Source of the DNA: an uncultured Coriobacteriaceae bacterium
Lineage (GTDB): Bacteria > Actinomycetota > Coriobacteriia > Coriobacteriales > Atopobiaceae
Direction: 5' to 3'
NCBI GenBank assembly: GCA_902788705.1
Contig: CADALE010000010.1
Span: forward strand, 25,372 to 89,371
Length of the DNA: 64,000 bases
The position numbers and the translations under genes were made by a program. Shown piece after piece: positions 8,806-18,044 of the stretch. Below the pieces are notes generated by a model, which worked only from the letters and a program-made list of their open reading frames with translations, was not told the origin of the DNA and did no database searches. Each line of letters opens with the position of its first letter. Position 1 is the first letter of the stretch.

Positions 8806-9792
8806 ATGAAGCTCGGAATCGTCGGCACCGGAATGATCGCGCAGATGGTCGGGCCCAACCTGGCCTCCTGGGGCGTCGAGGCCACCGCGGTGGCGGGCAC
8901 GCCCAACACGGTCGAGCAGATCAACGACCTCGCCGACCGCCTCGGGGCTGCCGGCCGCTACACCGACTACCACGACCTGATTGCCGACCCCGGGGTCGAC
9001 ACCGTCTACGTGGCCGTGCCCAACTTCCTGCACTACGCCGTCTCCGAGGCCGCGCTGCTGGCCGGAAAGGACGTGGTGTGCGAGAAGCCGCTGGCCTCCA
9101 ACTACGAGGAGGCCGCCAGGCTCGCCGAGGTCGCAAGGCGCGAGGGCCGCTTCCTCTGGGAGGCCGTGGTGACCACACGCCAGCCCAACTTCCGCCTCGT
9201 GCGCGACGAGCTGCTGCCGCGCATCGGCACCGTCAAGCAGGCCTTCGTCAACTACAGCCAGTACTCCAGCCGCTACGACGCCTTCTGTGCCGGCGAGGTC
9301 CTGCCCGCCTTCGACCCGGCCAAGGCCGGCGGCGCCATCATGGACCTGGGGTTCTACACCCTCACCTACACCATCGGCCTCTTCGGCGAGCCGATGGCCG
9401 CGAAGTACCTCGCCAACATCGAGCGGGGCATCGACACGAGCGGCGTCGCCATCCTCGAGTACGACGGCTTCCGTGCGGTGAACCTCTGCTCCAAGGACTG
9501 TGGTGCGCCGTGCGTCTGCCAGGTCCAGGGCTCCGACGGCTACATCGTGAGCAACTCCCAGCCCAACCTCTGCGGCCCGGTCACGCTGCACCTCAACGAC
9601 GGCACCGAGGAGGTCTACGACCGCTCCCTGCCGGTCATGTGGGAGGGCGAGTTCCGCGAGTTCGTGCGCCAGCAGGGCGCCGGCGACCTCGACGAGTGCT
9701 ACCGCCAGCTGGACGAGAGCCTGCTGGTGAGCCGCATCCAGAACACCATCCGCCGCGAGGCTGGCGTCATCTTCCCCGCCGACCAGCAGTAG
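8806..9792 (+). CDS. Gfo/Idh/MocA-family oxidoreductase
   Basis: The 328-residue protein is an NAD(P)-dependent sugar or inositol dehydrogenase-type enzyme. The N-terminal Rossmann fold reads KLGIVGTGMIAQMV, followed by the family blocks YVAVPNFLHYAVSEAALLAGKDVVCEKPLA (residues about 66-95, with the EKP lysine) and, in the C-terminal domain, GGAIMDLGFYTLTYTIGLFG. The substrate is unknown. A likely -10 box (TATAGT at 8765-8770) and an upstream terminator suggest it has its own promoter, and a terminator follows at 9841. A second, larger member of the same family lies at 13122. Confidence 0.88.
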   Translation: MKLGIVGTGMIAQMVGPNLASWGVEATAVAGTPNTVEQINDLADRLGAAGRYTDYHDLIADPGVDTVYVAVPNFLHYAVSEAALLAGKDVVCEKPLASNYEEAARLAEVARREGRFLWEAVVTTRQPNFRLVRDELLPRIGTVKQAFVNYSQYSSRYDAFCAGEVLPAFDPAKAGGAIMDLGFYTLTYTIGLFGEPMAAKYLANIERGIDTSGVAILEYDGFRAVNLCSKDCGAPCVCQVQGSDGYIVSNSQPNLCGPVTLHLNDGTEEVYDRSLPVMWEGEFREFVRQQGAGDLDECYRQLDESLLVSRIQNTIRREAGVIFPADQQ

Positions 9793-9840
9793 GGACGGGC
9801 GGGCCACTTACCCACCCATCACATGCCTTCCCTTCCTTCG

Positions 9841-9867
9841 GGCCCCGGCTTCGCGCCGGGGCCTTTT
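9841..9867 (+). terminator. Rho-independent terminator
   Basis: A 9-bp stem GGCCCCGGC / GCCGGGGCC with a TTCGC loop is followed by TTTT, 48 bases after the oxidoreductase stop. Confidence 0.82.
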
Positions 9868-10011
9868 CGTTCCGAAGGCGCTCTCGGTAGCTCCTGCTCG
9901 CCCTGCACGATGCGCCCTCGCCATACGTGTGTGGGCAGCCTAGGCACCCGGTTCGCATCACCGGTTGTGGTAGCCTAGCCTCAGCCCCACCGAAACGATG
10001 GCAGGAGTCCC

Positions 10012-10710
10012 ATGGATTGCGTCCTCTTTGACCTTGACGACACCCTGTACGACCAGGTACAGCCCTTCGCCCTTGCCTATCAGCAGGTACTGGGCGAAGG
10101 TCCACAGGTAGACGTCGAGGCGCTGTTCCGAGCCAGCCGCCGCTACAGCGACGCCGCCTTCGCCGCCTCCGAGCGGGGCGAGATCCCCATGGACGAGATG
10201 TACGTCTATCGGCTGCAGATGGCCTTCCGCGACCTTGGTGCCGAGGTTGACGCAGCCACGTGCCTGGCCATGCAGCGCGCCTACGCCCATAACCAGGAGC
10301 ATGCCATCACGCTGTTGCCCGGCATGGCCGAGGTGCTTGACGGGCTGCGCGCACGCGGATGCCGCCTGGGCATCGTTACCAATGGCCCTGGCCAGCATCA
10401 GCTTGCCAAGGCTGCCGCCCTCGGCATGGAGCGCTGGGTGGCGCGTGATGCCACGCTTGTCTCGGCCATAGAGGGCGTGGCCAAGCCAAACCCCGCCCTC
10501 TACCTGCGTGCCTGCGAGCGGCTGGGGACGACGCCCGAGCGCTGCGTGTTCGTGGGCGATGCCTATGTCATGGACATCTCCGGGGCCGTGGCCGCCGGCA
10601 TCCCTGCAATCTGGTTCAACCATCGCCATCGCAACCCCGACAAGGGGCCGGCGCCTGACTACACGGTGCACTCGGTAGACGAGCTGCGGTCCCTGCTTGA
10701 GACGCTCTAG
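10012..10710 (+). CDS. HAD-superfamily hydrolase
   Basis: A 232-residue haloacid-dehalogenase-type phosphatase. Motif I is FDLDDTLYDQ (nucleophile Asp8 and general acid Asp10), motif II is IVTNG, motif III supplies the lysine in VAKPNP, and motif IV is FVGDAYVMDISGA. The helical cap lies between motifs I and II. This layout fits YjjG/pyrimidine-nucleotidase-like HAD enzymes, but the substrate is not determined. It is followed 8 bases later by an M20 peptidase gene, so they are probably co-transcribed. Confidence 0.88.
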   Translation: MDCVLFDLDDTLYDQVQPFALAYQQVLGEGPQVDVEALFRASRRYSDAAFAASERGEIPMDEMYVYRLQMAFRDLGAEVDAATCLAMQRAYAHNQEHAITLLPGMAEVLDGLRARGCRLGIVTNGPGQHQLAKAAALGMERWVARDATLVSAIEGVAKPNPALYLRACERLGTTPERCVFVGDAYVMDISGAVAAGIPAIWFNHRHRNPDKGPAPDYTVHSVDELRSLLETL

Positions 10711-10718
10711 GAGCACCC

Positions 10719-11876
10719 ATGACAAACGAGACGAATCGCCAACGGCTTCTTGAGGATGCACGCGACTATGCCGAGGCGGTGGCAAACGAGGAGCTTGACC
10801 TGCTTCGGACGCTCGCGCAGATTCCCGCGCCATCGGGCAAGGAGGACCGCCGCGCCGCATTCGTGGCCGATTGGCTGCGCTCGGCTGGCTGCACGCAGGT
10901 GGAGATTGACGAGGCAAAGAACGTTCTCTGCTTCCTGGGTGCCGCAACCCCCGAGGGCACCGGCCCCCTTGAGGTGTACTCGGCCCATACCGACGTGGTC
11001 TTCGAGGACGAGGGTCCCCTGCCCCTAGAGGAGCGGGACGGCCTGCTGTGGTGCCCCGGCATCGGCGACGACACGGCCAACCTCGTGGGCCTCATGATGG
11101 CTGCGCGGCCGCTGGCCAACAATCCGCAGCTGGCGCAGGGTAGGGGCATCCTCGTGGTGGCCAACAGCTGCGAGGAGGGCCTCGGCAACCTGCGTGGGAC
11201 GCGGGCGTTGTACCAGCGCTTTGGCAGCCGCATCGCAAGCCACGTCACCTTCGACACCTACACCGGCGCCATCGTCTCGCACGCCGTGGGGTCTGAGCGC
11301 TGGCTTGTGGGCGTGGACTGCGAAGGGGGCCACTCATGGAGGTGCTTCGGGCGGCCCAACGCCATCGTCGAGCTGTCGTCGATCATCTCCGACCTCTCGA
11401 GCATCGAGCTTCCCACCTCGTCGCGCACCACCTGGAACGTGGGGACCATCACGGGAGGCAGCACCGTCAACTCCATCGCCCAGCATGCCGAGATGCTGTA
11501 CGAGTACCGATCGGGCTCAAGCGGGTGCCTTGCCACCATGCGCAAGCGCTTCCGTGCCTGCGTCGCGGCGCACGGCGGCGATGGCGTGCAGGTGAATGCC
11601 ACCCTTGTGGGCGACCGCCCCGCCGATTCGGACGAGCCCATCGAAGGCCTTGCCCAGCTTGAGGCAAGGGCCATCGAGGCGCTCCGCCAGGTGACGGGCC
11701 TCGATCCAGACCAGCATCCCTCCTCCACCGACGCCAACATCCCGCTCTCGCTGGGCATCCCGGCACTGTGCGTGGGGGCCGTGCATGGCGGCGGCGCCCA
11801 CACGCGCGAGGAGTGGATAGACCCCGCAAGCCTTCCCGAAGGGCTGGCGCTCATCTGCGCGCTCATGCTGGGATAG
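10719..11876 (+). CDS. M20-family metallopeptidase
   Basis: The 385-residue protein is a dizinc amidohydrolase or peptidase of the M20 family. Metal ligands can be seen in order: His in YSAHTDVV, the bridging Asp in CPGIGDDTANLVG, the Glu pair in NSCEEGLGN, Asp in TFDTYTGA, and the C-terminal His in GGAHTREEWI. Between them sits the usual dimerisation domain. Members cleave small peptides or N-acyl amino acids; the substrate cannot be chosen here. It starts 8 bases after the HAD gene, which suggests a two-gene unit. Confidence 0.87.
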   Translation: MTNETNRQRLLEDARDYAEAVANEELDLLRTLAQIPAPSGKEDRRAAFVADWLRSAGCTQVEIDEAKNVLCFLGAATPEGTGPLEVYSAHTDVVFEDEGPLPLEERDGLLWCPGIGDDTANLVGLMMAARPLANNPQLAQGRGILVVANSCEEGLGNLRGTRALYQRFGSRIASHVTFDTYTGAIVSHAVGSERWLVGVDCEGGHSWRCFGRPNAIVELSSIISDLSSIELPTSSRTTWNVGTITGGSTVNSIAQHAEMLYEYRSGSSGCLATMRKRFRACVAAHGGDGVQVNATLVGDRPADSDEPIEGLAQLEARAIEALRQVTGLDPDQHPSSTDANIPLSLGIPALCVGAVHGGGAHTREEWIDPASLPEGLALICALMLG

Positions 11877-11969
11877 GCGCATTGGGTCGGCGCCGTTGTA
11901 GCCTCATCGAAACAAGCCGCTGGTAGAATGCGACACCGTATCGTTTGTCGCTAACGACGGGAGGCTGGG

Positions 11970-12884
11970 GTGAAGCACAAAGGCGCGCTCATGCTGCTAG
12001 GAACCGCCATCCTGTGGGGGATGGGGTTCGTGGCGCAGTCGGCGGCCGCAGACGCCGTGGGCACCTTCACCTTCAACGCCGCGCGTAACTTTGTAGGCGC
12101 GGCCTTCCTTTGCGGCATCATCGAATCGCGCAAGCGGCTTGGGCTTGACCGCGCGCCGGATGCCCCAGGCTCGGGGTTTACTGCCCGCACGCTGCGTCTC
12201 GGTGGCATTGCCTGCGGAATCATGCTGTGCCTTGCGGCAAACCTCCAGCAGGCGGGCATCGCGGCCTATCCCCCGAATGCGGCAGCCTCGGGACGCGCGG
12301 GCTTCGTCACCGCCACCTACATGGTCATGGTTGCCATGATGGGCGTCTTTGTGGGCAAGCGGCTGCATCCATCGGTGATTGTCGCGGTGGCGCTGGCGCT
12401 TGGGGGCATGTACCTGCTGTGCGTTCCCAACGGCCTTGGCAGCATCTACCTTGGCGACTGGTTGGTGCTGGGCAGTGCGCTGGGCTACGCCCTGCACATC
12501 TTGGTCATCGATTGCTTTGGCATGGTTGACGGCGTGCGCCTCTCACGGCTGCAGCTGCTTACCGCGGGAACCATCTCGCTCGTGCTTGCGCTGCTCTTCG
12601 AGAACCCGCAGCCCACGCAGCTGGTGGCGGCCCTCGTGCCGATACTCTACGCGGGCATCGCCTCGGACGGCGTCGCCTACACCTTGCAGATCGTGGGCCA
12701 GCAGACCACCGACCCCACCGTGGCGTCCATCATCATGAGCCTCGAGTCGGTGTTTGCGGCCCTTGGTGGGTGGCTGGTGCTTTCGGAGAGCCTGAGCGCG
12801 GTGGAGCTTGTGGGCTGCGCGCTCGTCTTCACCGCCGTGCTGCTGGCCCAGGCCCCTGACCTGCGATCGGCTGGGAACTCCTAG
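11970..12884 (+). CDS. EamA/DMT-family permease
   Basis: The 304-residue membrane protein has ten hydrophobic segments in two repeated EamA halves, as in drug/metabolite exporters. The first half opens MLLGTAILWGMGFVAQSAAAD and the second half opens YLGDWLVLGSALGYALHILVID. The last helix (VGCALVFTAVLLAQAPD) ends close to the C-terminus. The start is a GTG with GGGAGG upstream. The transported compound is unknown. A weak -10 (TAGAAT near 11922) suggests its own promoter. Confidence 0.87.
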   Translation: MKHKGALMLLGTAILWGMGFVAQSAAADAVGTFTFNAARNFVGAAFLCGIIESRKRLGLDRAPDAPGSGFTARTLRLGGIACGIMLCLAANLQQAGIAAYPPNAAASGRAGFVTATYMVMVAMMGVFVGKRLHPSVIVAVALALGGMYLLCVPNGLGSIYLGDWLVLGSALGYALHILVIDCFGMVDGVRLSRLQLLTAGTISLVLALLFENPQPTQLVAALVPILYAGIASDGVAYTLQIVGQQTTDPTVASIIMSLESVFAALGGWLVLSESLSAVELVGCALVFTAVLLAQAPDLRSAGNS

Positions 12885-13121
12885 CACGCAGGCAAGGAGT
12901 CGGCCTGGCCATCGCGGGGCCGCTTCATGTCCCGACGGTTCCGCGGCTGGACGCCTGGGTCACCCGGAGGGGCCGCGGGCACACCTGTACCTGAAACTAA
13001 CTTCCCATTGTTCCGGACAAATCCCCCGGCCTTCGCGCGGAAGCGTATCCTAGCGGGTAGGGATTGAAGTGGATGCGTTTGGCATGGTGAGTCACCCCAT
13101 GCCTCGACGAAGGGAGCTTGC

Positions 13122-14591
13122 ATGATCAGGTGGGGAATCCTTGGGGCGGGCAACATCGCCCATCGCTTCTCGGCCAGCTTGGCGCACGAGGACGGCACCC
13201 AGCTCGTGGCCGCGGCGTGCCGCACGCAGGAGAAGGCAGAGGCCTTCCTGGCCGAGGTTCCGCACGCTGACAACGCACGGGCGTACGGCAGCTTTGACGC
13301 GCTGCTTGCCGATCCCGGGGTGGATGCCATCTATCTGGCACTTCCCCACGCCTTCCACCACGAGTGGGCACTCAAGGCCATAATGGCGGGCAAGGCCGTG
13401 CTGTGCGAGAAGCCCGCCATGCTGACGGCGCAGGAGATGGCCGAGGTGGCCGATGCCGCGCGCGAGGCCGGCGTGCTGTTCATGGAGGCCATGAAGCCTC
13501 GCTTTGTGCCCCTCTACCAGCAGGTTGTTGATGCCACGAAGGAGATTGGCACCCTCACGGCCGTGCACACCACGCTTTGCAACGACATGCTGGCATACGT
13601 TGACGACCGTCCCACCTACCACATGCACGGTGGCGCCGGCGCGGGCGTGCTGCTTGACTCGGGCACCTACTGCGCCAGCTGGCTGGACGACTTCTGCCCC
13701 GGGGTGCCCGTGCTCACCGGCATCGCGGGCACCATCAAGGACGGCGTGGACATCTACGTCAACGCCACGATGGACTACGGTGGCCTCGAGGCCACCCTGG
13801 AATGCGCCTTCGAGCGCGGCAAGCCCCGCACGGCCACCATCGTGGGCACGAAGGGCAGCATCTACGTAGAGGAGCTCCATCGCCCGCAGCGGGCCGTGCT
13901 CACCTTGGACGACGGCACCCAGCGCGTGCTTGAGGCGCCGTATTACATCGATGACTTCTACGGCGAGATCCACCACTTCTGCGAGCTGCTGCGTGCGGGC
14001 GCCACGGAGTCGCCCATCATGCCGCTGAAGGACTCCGTGCACTGCGCCCTGGTGCTTGACACCATCCGCGCAGCCTTCACACCCACCCCGGACACCCTCA
14101 AGGTGCTGGAGGAGCAGGAGCGCGTGCTGCGCTATCCCGAGCGCTTTGGTGCCGACGAGGCACTTGCGCTGGGCAACCGCATCACCCAGCTTGTCAGGAC
14201 CTGCGAGCGATACGACCGCGAGGTGACCATCCAGATAACCCGCGAGAGCGACGGCATGCAGCTCTTTGCCCTGTCCATGGACAGCAAGGCACCGCGCAAC
14301 TACGACTACATCGCGGGCAAGCGCGGCGCGTCACTTGCCTGTGGCCACTCCAGCGCCTATCTGCAGCAGCAGATGGTGCTTGAGGGCAAGGCCGACCAGC
14401 TCTTTGCCCAGATGCCCGACGTGATGCCCTCGGCCGGCGCCTTCCCCATCCGCGTGGCAGGCTCCGACGAGGTGGTGGCCACGCTGTGCGTGAGCGGCCT
14501 GCACGAGGGTCTGGACCACGAGCTGATGGTGCATGCCCTCGAGGAGGAGCTTGGCGTGAAGGCTCCCGCCCTTACCACCATCGTCTTCTAG
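13122..14591 (+). CDS. Gfo/Idh/MocA oxidoreductase fused to a UPF0303/HbpS-like domain
   Basis: The 489-residue protein has two parts. Residues 1-325 are a dehydrogenase of the Gfo/Idh/MocA family: RWGILGAGNIAHRF is the nucleotide loop, AIMAGKAVLCEKPAML carries the EKP lysine, and GAGVLLDSGTYCASWLDDF is the C-terminal-domain block. Residues about 335-489 match the UPF0303/HbpS-like (haem-degrading domain) family, with ALGNRITQLV, DNYDYIAGKRGASLACGHSS-like and FPIRVAGSDEVVATLCVSGL segments. The extra domain normally occurs as a free protein of about 160 residues. The reading frame is continuous with no sign of frameshift. Function of the pair is unknown; a redox or cofactor-binding role for the tail is a guess. 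Confidence 0.8.
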   Translation: MIRWGILGAGNIAHRFSASLAHEDGTQLVAAACRTQEKAEAFLAEVPHADNARAYGSFDALLADPGVDAIYLALPHAFHHEWALKAIMAGKAVLCEKPAMLTAQEMAEVADAAREAGVLFMEAMKPRFVPLYQQVVDATKEIGTLTAVHTTLCNDMLAYVDDRPTYHMHGGAGAGVLLDSGTYCASWLDDFCPGVPVLTGIAGTIKDGVDIYVNATMDYGGLEATLECAFERGKPRTATIVGTKGSIYVEELHRPQRAVLTLDDGTQRVLEAPYYIDDFYGEIHHFCELLRAGATESPIMPLKDSVHCALVLDTIRAAFTPTPDTLKVLEEQERVLRYPERFGADEALALGNRITQLVRTCERYDREVTIQITRESDGMQLFALSMDSKAPRNYDYIAGKRGASLACGHSSAYLQQQMVLEGKADQLFAQMPDVMPSAGAFPIRVAGSDEVVATLCVSGLHEGLDHELMVHALEEELGVKAPALTTIVF

Positions 14592-14619
14592 GCAACGCGT
14601 GCCACGTCCACAGCCTAAC

Positions 14620-14654
14620 GGCGCCCCGAAGCCTGCCAAGGGCTTCGGGGCGCC
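14620..14654. terminator. Strong hairpin between convergent genes
   Basis: A perfect 14-bp stem GGCGCCCCGAAGCC / GGCTTCGGGGCGCC with a 7-base loop lies between the fusion oxidoreductase stop and the stop of the opposing membrane-protein gene. There is no T-run. Confidence 0.6.
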
Positions 14655-14675
14655 ACGCTTACGTGAAGACAAAGC

Positions 14676-15215
14676 CTAGTGAGGCGCGTTTTCCAGGACG
14701 TCGTTTCGGTTGATACGAATGAGGATCTGGTCCAGGTCGAAGGTGCTGTTGAGCACCGCCTTCACGTCGCCATCCACGATGACGGAGATGCTGCGTCCGC
14801 GCATCATGAAGTTGGGCCGCGACCAAAGCAGCTGGTCGATGTCGGCATAGCGAATGGTGCGCACCCGGCCGAAGTAGGGCACCACGTCCATGTGGTCGTC
14901 GTAGGTGGACACCCGGTAGCGACGCATGGCCAGCCACATGACGCACATCACCACCACGAACGAGGCAAAGAAGCTGATCATGGCCGTGTCGTCCGCCACG
15001 AACACGCCCACGCGGCACAGCCACCCAAGCAGGATGCCCAGCACGCCCATGAAGGCCATGCTTATGACGAGGACGCCCGTCATGGAGCGAGGCATGAGGT
15101 AGGTGTCGTGATGGCTATGGTGCCGCTCGGAGATGCCGCTACCCGTCAGCCACTCCACGACGATGGCCAGAAGGGGAACGATGGCACAGATTGCTACCAA
15201 GACGTAGTACATCAT
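14676..15215 (-). CDS. Membrane protein with PH-like tail (unknown function)
   Basis: The product of about 179 residues begins with a hydrophobic helix (MYYVLVAICAIVPLLAIVV), has two further membrane segments (GVLVISMAFMGVLGILLGWL and MISFFASFVVVMCVMWLA), and ends in a soluble stretch of about 75 residues with alternating strands (YRVSTYDDHMDVVPYFGRVR) resembling a bacterial PH-like domain. No enzyme motif is visible. The start at 15215 is chosen because the hydrophobic segment begins there and GAGGG lies upstream; an in-frame start at 15290 would add a poorly conserved leader. Confidence 0.6.
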   Translation of the reverse strand: MMYYVLVAICAIVPLLAIVVEWLTGSGISERHHSHHDTYLMPRSMTGVLVISMAFMGVLGILLGWLCRVGVFVADDTAMISFFASFVVVMCVMWLAMRRYRVSTYDDHMDVVPYFGRVRTIRYADIDQLLWSRPNFMMRGRSISVIVDGDVKAVLNSTFDLDQILIRINRNDVLENAPH

Positions 15216-15481
15216 GCGCCAATCCCTCGCCCGAGGGTTACAGCCAGCCCCTGTTGTATGCCCTGCGCCATAGGTAATTGCATCTTTCATCCATAGTCCA
15301 CCGCCACTACGTTATCGAACGCAGCGGCTTGGCAGCGCAACCCGCTGGCCTACGGTACCCATGGGCCCGCGCACGGTTGAGTAAATAGGTCAAGCGCACG
15401 CTAATTGACGGTGAGCGGCATACACCACCTTCGACGTGCGCAAACCATGCCAAGCCACAGCAGCGGGAACATGCCCCGCAT

Positions 15482-15518
15482 AACAAAAGCGGGGCCGGGA
15501 AGGCATCCCCGACCCCGC
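15482..15518 (-). terminator. Rho-independent terminator after pepT
   Basis: On the minus strand, an 11-bp stem (GCGGGGTCGGG / CCCGGCCCCGC, one G-T pair) is followed by TTTTGTT, 21 bases past the pepT stop. It ends the minus-strand cluster that begins at 20596. The rest of the gap from 15291 to 15481 shows no gene or clear site. Confidence 0.85.
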
Positions 15519-15539
15519 CTAAGGCTTGGCTACGCTTGC

Positions 15540-16778
15540 CTACGAGAGCCTTGCGAACTTGGCCACAAGGTGCTCAAGCAGGTCGACCGTTATCTCCAGG
15601 CTGGGGGCCGGAATAAACTCGCGGATGGAGTGGCACAGGTAGCCGCCGGTGGCGATGTTGGGGCACGGAAGCCCACGGAAGGTGAGCTGCGCGCCGTCGG
15701 TGCCGCCACGCACGGCCACGATGCGCGGCTCGATGCCCACCTCACGGTTGGCCTCCAGTGCGTAGTCGATGAGGAACTCGATGCCCTCGAAGTGCTCGGC
15801 CATGTTGCGGTACTGCTGGCGAATCCGCACCTCCACGGTGCCCTCGCCATAGCGTGCGTTCAGGAACGCCGCGATGTCGCGCAGCGTCTGCTGGCGACGC
15901 TCGAACGACGCGGTGTCAAAGTCGCGCACGATGTAGGAGAGCTGCGCCTCGCGTGCGCTGCCCGAGATGGAGATGGGGTGATAGAAGCCCTCGCGGCCCT
16001 CGGTGTGCTCGGGGCGCTCGTGCGCAGGCACGAGCGCGTCAAACTCGCCCGCAAGCGTGATGGCGTTGACCATGATGTCCTTGGCGGAGCCCGGGTGCAC
16101 CATCACGCCATGGATGATCACGTCGGCCTGGCAGGCCGAGAAGCACTCGTAGTTGAACTCGCCCAGGGCCTCGCCGTCAACGGTGTAGCACCAGCGCGCC
16201 CCAAAGCGCTCGAGGTCGAGCAGCTCGGCACCGTGGCCAATCTCCTCGTCGGGCACGAACGCGATCTTGAGGGTGGGATGCGGAAGCGCCGGGTTTGCCT
16301 GCAGCCGTGCCACCAGCGAGCAGATCTCGGCTACGCCCGCCTTGTCGTCGGCCAACAGCAGCGTGGTGCCGTCCGAGCACACGATGTCCTGGCCCACGAA
16401 CTGCGCGAGGTCGGGCACAAGGTCGGGCGAGACCGAGACGGGCTTGCCGTCCACCACGCCCACCACGAGGTCGCCTCCCTCGTAGTGAACGAGATGCGGC
16501 TTGACGCCAAAGCCCGGCGCGTCAGGCGCCGAGTCGATGTGGGCGCACAGGCCCAGCGCCGGGGCCTGCTCGCAGCCCTTGGACGCGGGCACCGACGCCG
16601 TCACGTAGGCATGCTCGTCAACCACCACGTCCTCGCATCCCAAGGCGCGCAGCTCCTCGCCCAGCAGCCGGGCCATGTCATGCTGGCCTGGTGTGGAGGG
16701 CGTCTGCTCCTCGTTGCGGGGGTCGGACTGCGAGTCAACCTGCACATAGCGCATGAAGCGCTCGACGACATCGGACAT
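15540..16778 (-). CDS. pepT: Peptidase T (tripeptide aminopeptidase)
   Basis: The 412-residue protein is an M20B dizinc aminotripeptidase. It starts VVERFMRYVQVDSQSD, typical of PepT. Metal ligands are visible in LCAHIDSAPDAPG, LLADDKAGVAEI, PDEEIGHGAELLD and YTVDGEALGEFN, and the last His is in GGYLCHSIREFI. PepT removes the N-terminal residue from tripeptides in the cytoplasm. AAAGGAAA lies before ATG at 16778. It follows the CapA-family gene by 64 bases on the same strand and shares the downstream terminator, so it may belong to the GNAT-MurD/CapA cluster. Confidence 0.92.
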   Translation of the reverse strand: MSDVVERFMRYVQVDSQSDPRNEEQTPSTPGQHDMARLLGEELRALGCEDVVVDEHAYVTASVPASKGCEQAPALGLCAHIDSAPDAPGFGVKPHLVHYEGGDLVVGVVDGKPVSVSPDLVPDLAQFVGQDIVCSDGTTLLLADDKAGVAEICSLVARLQANPALPHPTLKIAFVPDEEIGHGAELLDLERFGARWCYTVDGEALGEFNYECFSACQADVIIHGVMVHPGSAKDIMVNAITLAGEFDALVPAHERPEHTEGREGFYHPISISGSAREAQLSYIVRDFDTASFERRQQTLRDIAAFLNARYGEGTVEVRIRQQYRNMAEHFEGIEFLIDYALEANREVGIEPRIVAVRGGTDGAQLTFRGLPCPNIATGGYLCHSIREFIPAPSLEITVDLLEHLVAKFARLS

Positions 16779-16842
16779 TCGTGTTTCCTTTCGCTCTCAC
16801 CCTGCCCAAGCGCGGGCAACGGGCGCCTTACCTTCTTGCGTA

Positions 16843-18015
16843 TTACATCTGCTCGAGGATGTAGCGCTTCACGTCCTCCAGCGTGCTCTGCCTCCATGTG
16901 CCGCTCTCGGCCTGCTCGGCAAGCGGGCAGATGATCTGGAAGTCAAGCCCCTCACCCGGCACGCGGCCGCTGCGGCGCTCCTCCATGAAGTGCTCGTGCC
17001 ACTGCTCGTCCGTCGCGTTGGCAAAGCGCTCGGGATACAGGAACAGCTGCTGGCGCTTGGTGGCCGCAACAAACATCTTGGCCGCAAGCGGCGAGAGCAG
17101 CTGGTACTGGTCGGCCGGCACCTCGGTGAAGATCGTGGGCAGCGGACCAGCCACGACATGCTCGCACGTGCGGTCGATCATGATGCCCATGGCCTCGAAG
17201 TCCATCGTGTCCTCGCTCAACCTCAGCTTGAGCACGACACCCTCGTCGGTATGGTATTGCGCGCGCTGGTAGTCGGTGTCAAAGATGAAGTTGCCCAGCG
17301 AGTAAAAGATGGGCTTGCCGCCCACCACCTCGTAGTTCATCGGCACATGCGGGTGGTGGCTTACCACCGCGTCGGCACCCATGTCAAGGTAGGCCAGGTA
17401 GCGGTCGCGCGTGTAGGGCGAGGGTAGCGCCGTGAACTCCTCGCCCCCATGTGCCACCACGATGCACCAGCGCTGCGATGCCTTGATGGCCTCGATCTCC
17501 TCGCGGATGATGTCCATCTCGTTCCAAAGCAGGCAGCCGCCGAAGTCCTCGCCGGCAGGCTTGCAGCCGCGGCGGTACCCCACGCCCAGAAGCCCGATGC
17601 CGCCTGCCTCGTCAAGGATGAGGGGCTTGCGCGCATGGGCAAGGTCCATCCCCACGCCGAGCGTCCTGACGCCCGCCGCCTTTGCCTGTTGCAGGGTCTG
17701 GCTCAGGCCAAACTGCCCGGCGTCCATGATGTGGTTGTTCACCAGGCTCCAGATGTCGGCATGCATGGCCTGTAGCACGCAGATGGCGGCGGGATCGATG
17801 GTGTGCATCAGGCGCTGCTCGGCGGCGTCCATGCGAGGCGCATCAGGGTCGACCAGCGGCCCCTCCACGTTGGCTATCACGTGGTCGGAGTCGTGCAGGA
17901 ACGCAAGTACCTCTGGCGCAAGGAGGTGCTCGTCCTCCCACTTCCGGGCCATGTGGTGGTCAAAGCCGATGTCGCCGGTAAAGGTAAGGACCGACGTCGC
18001 CCTCATGCTCATCAC
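16843..18015 (-). CDS. CapA-family protein (poly-gamma-glutamate capsule type)
   Basis: The 390-residue protein belongs to the CapA/PgsA metallophosphoesterase-like family. Landmarks are LTFTGDIGFDHHM near the start, VIANVEGPLVD, SLVNNHIMDAGQFGLSQTL, VVAHGGEEF, ADAVVSHHPHVPMNYEVVGGKPIFYSLGNFIFD. In Bacillus, CapA/PgsA works with a Mur-ligase-like CapB to make or attach poly-gamma-glutamate. No signal peptide is visible here, which is unlike membrane-anchored PgsA. The start is uncertain: GTG 18015, ATG 18012 and ATG 18006 are all possible. It begins 29 bases after the GNAT-MurD fusion gene. Confidence 0.85.
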   Translation of the reverse strand: MMSMRATSVLTFTGDIGFDHHMARKWEDEHLLAPEVLAFLHDSDHVIANVEGPLVDPDAPRMDAAEQRLMHTIDPAAICVLQAMHADIWSLVNNHIMDAGQFGLSQTLQQAKAAGVRTLGVGMDLAHARKPLILDEAGGIGLLGVGYRRGCKPAGEDFGGCLLWNEMDIIREEIEAIKASQRWCIVVAHGGEEFTALPSPYTRDRYLAYLDMGADAVVSHHPHVPMNYEVVGGKPIFYSLGNFIFDTDYQRAQYHTDEGVVLKLRLSEDTMDFEAMGIMIDRTCEHVVAGPLPTIFTEVPADQYQLLSPLAAKMFVAATKRQQLFLYPERFANATDEQWHEHFMEERRSGRVPGEGLDFQIICPLAEQAESGTWRQSTLEDVKRYILEQM

Positions 18016-18044
18016 CCCCAGCTCGCCTCGCGCACAGGCGTGCG

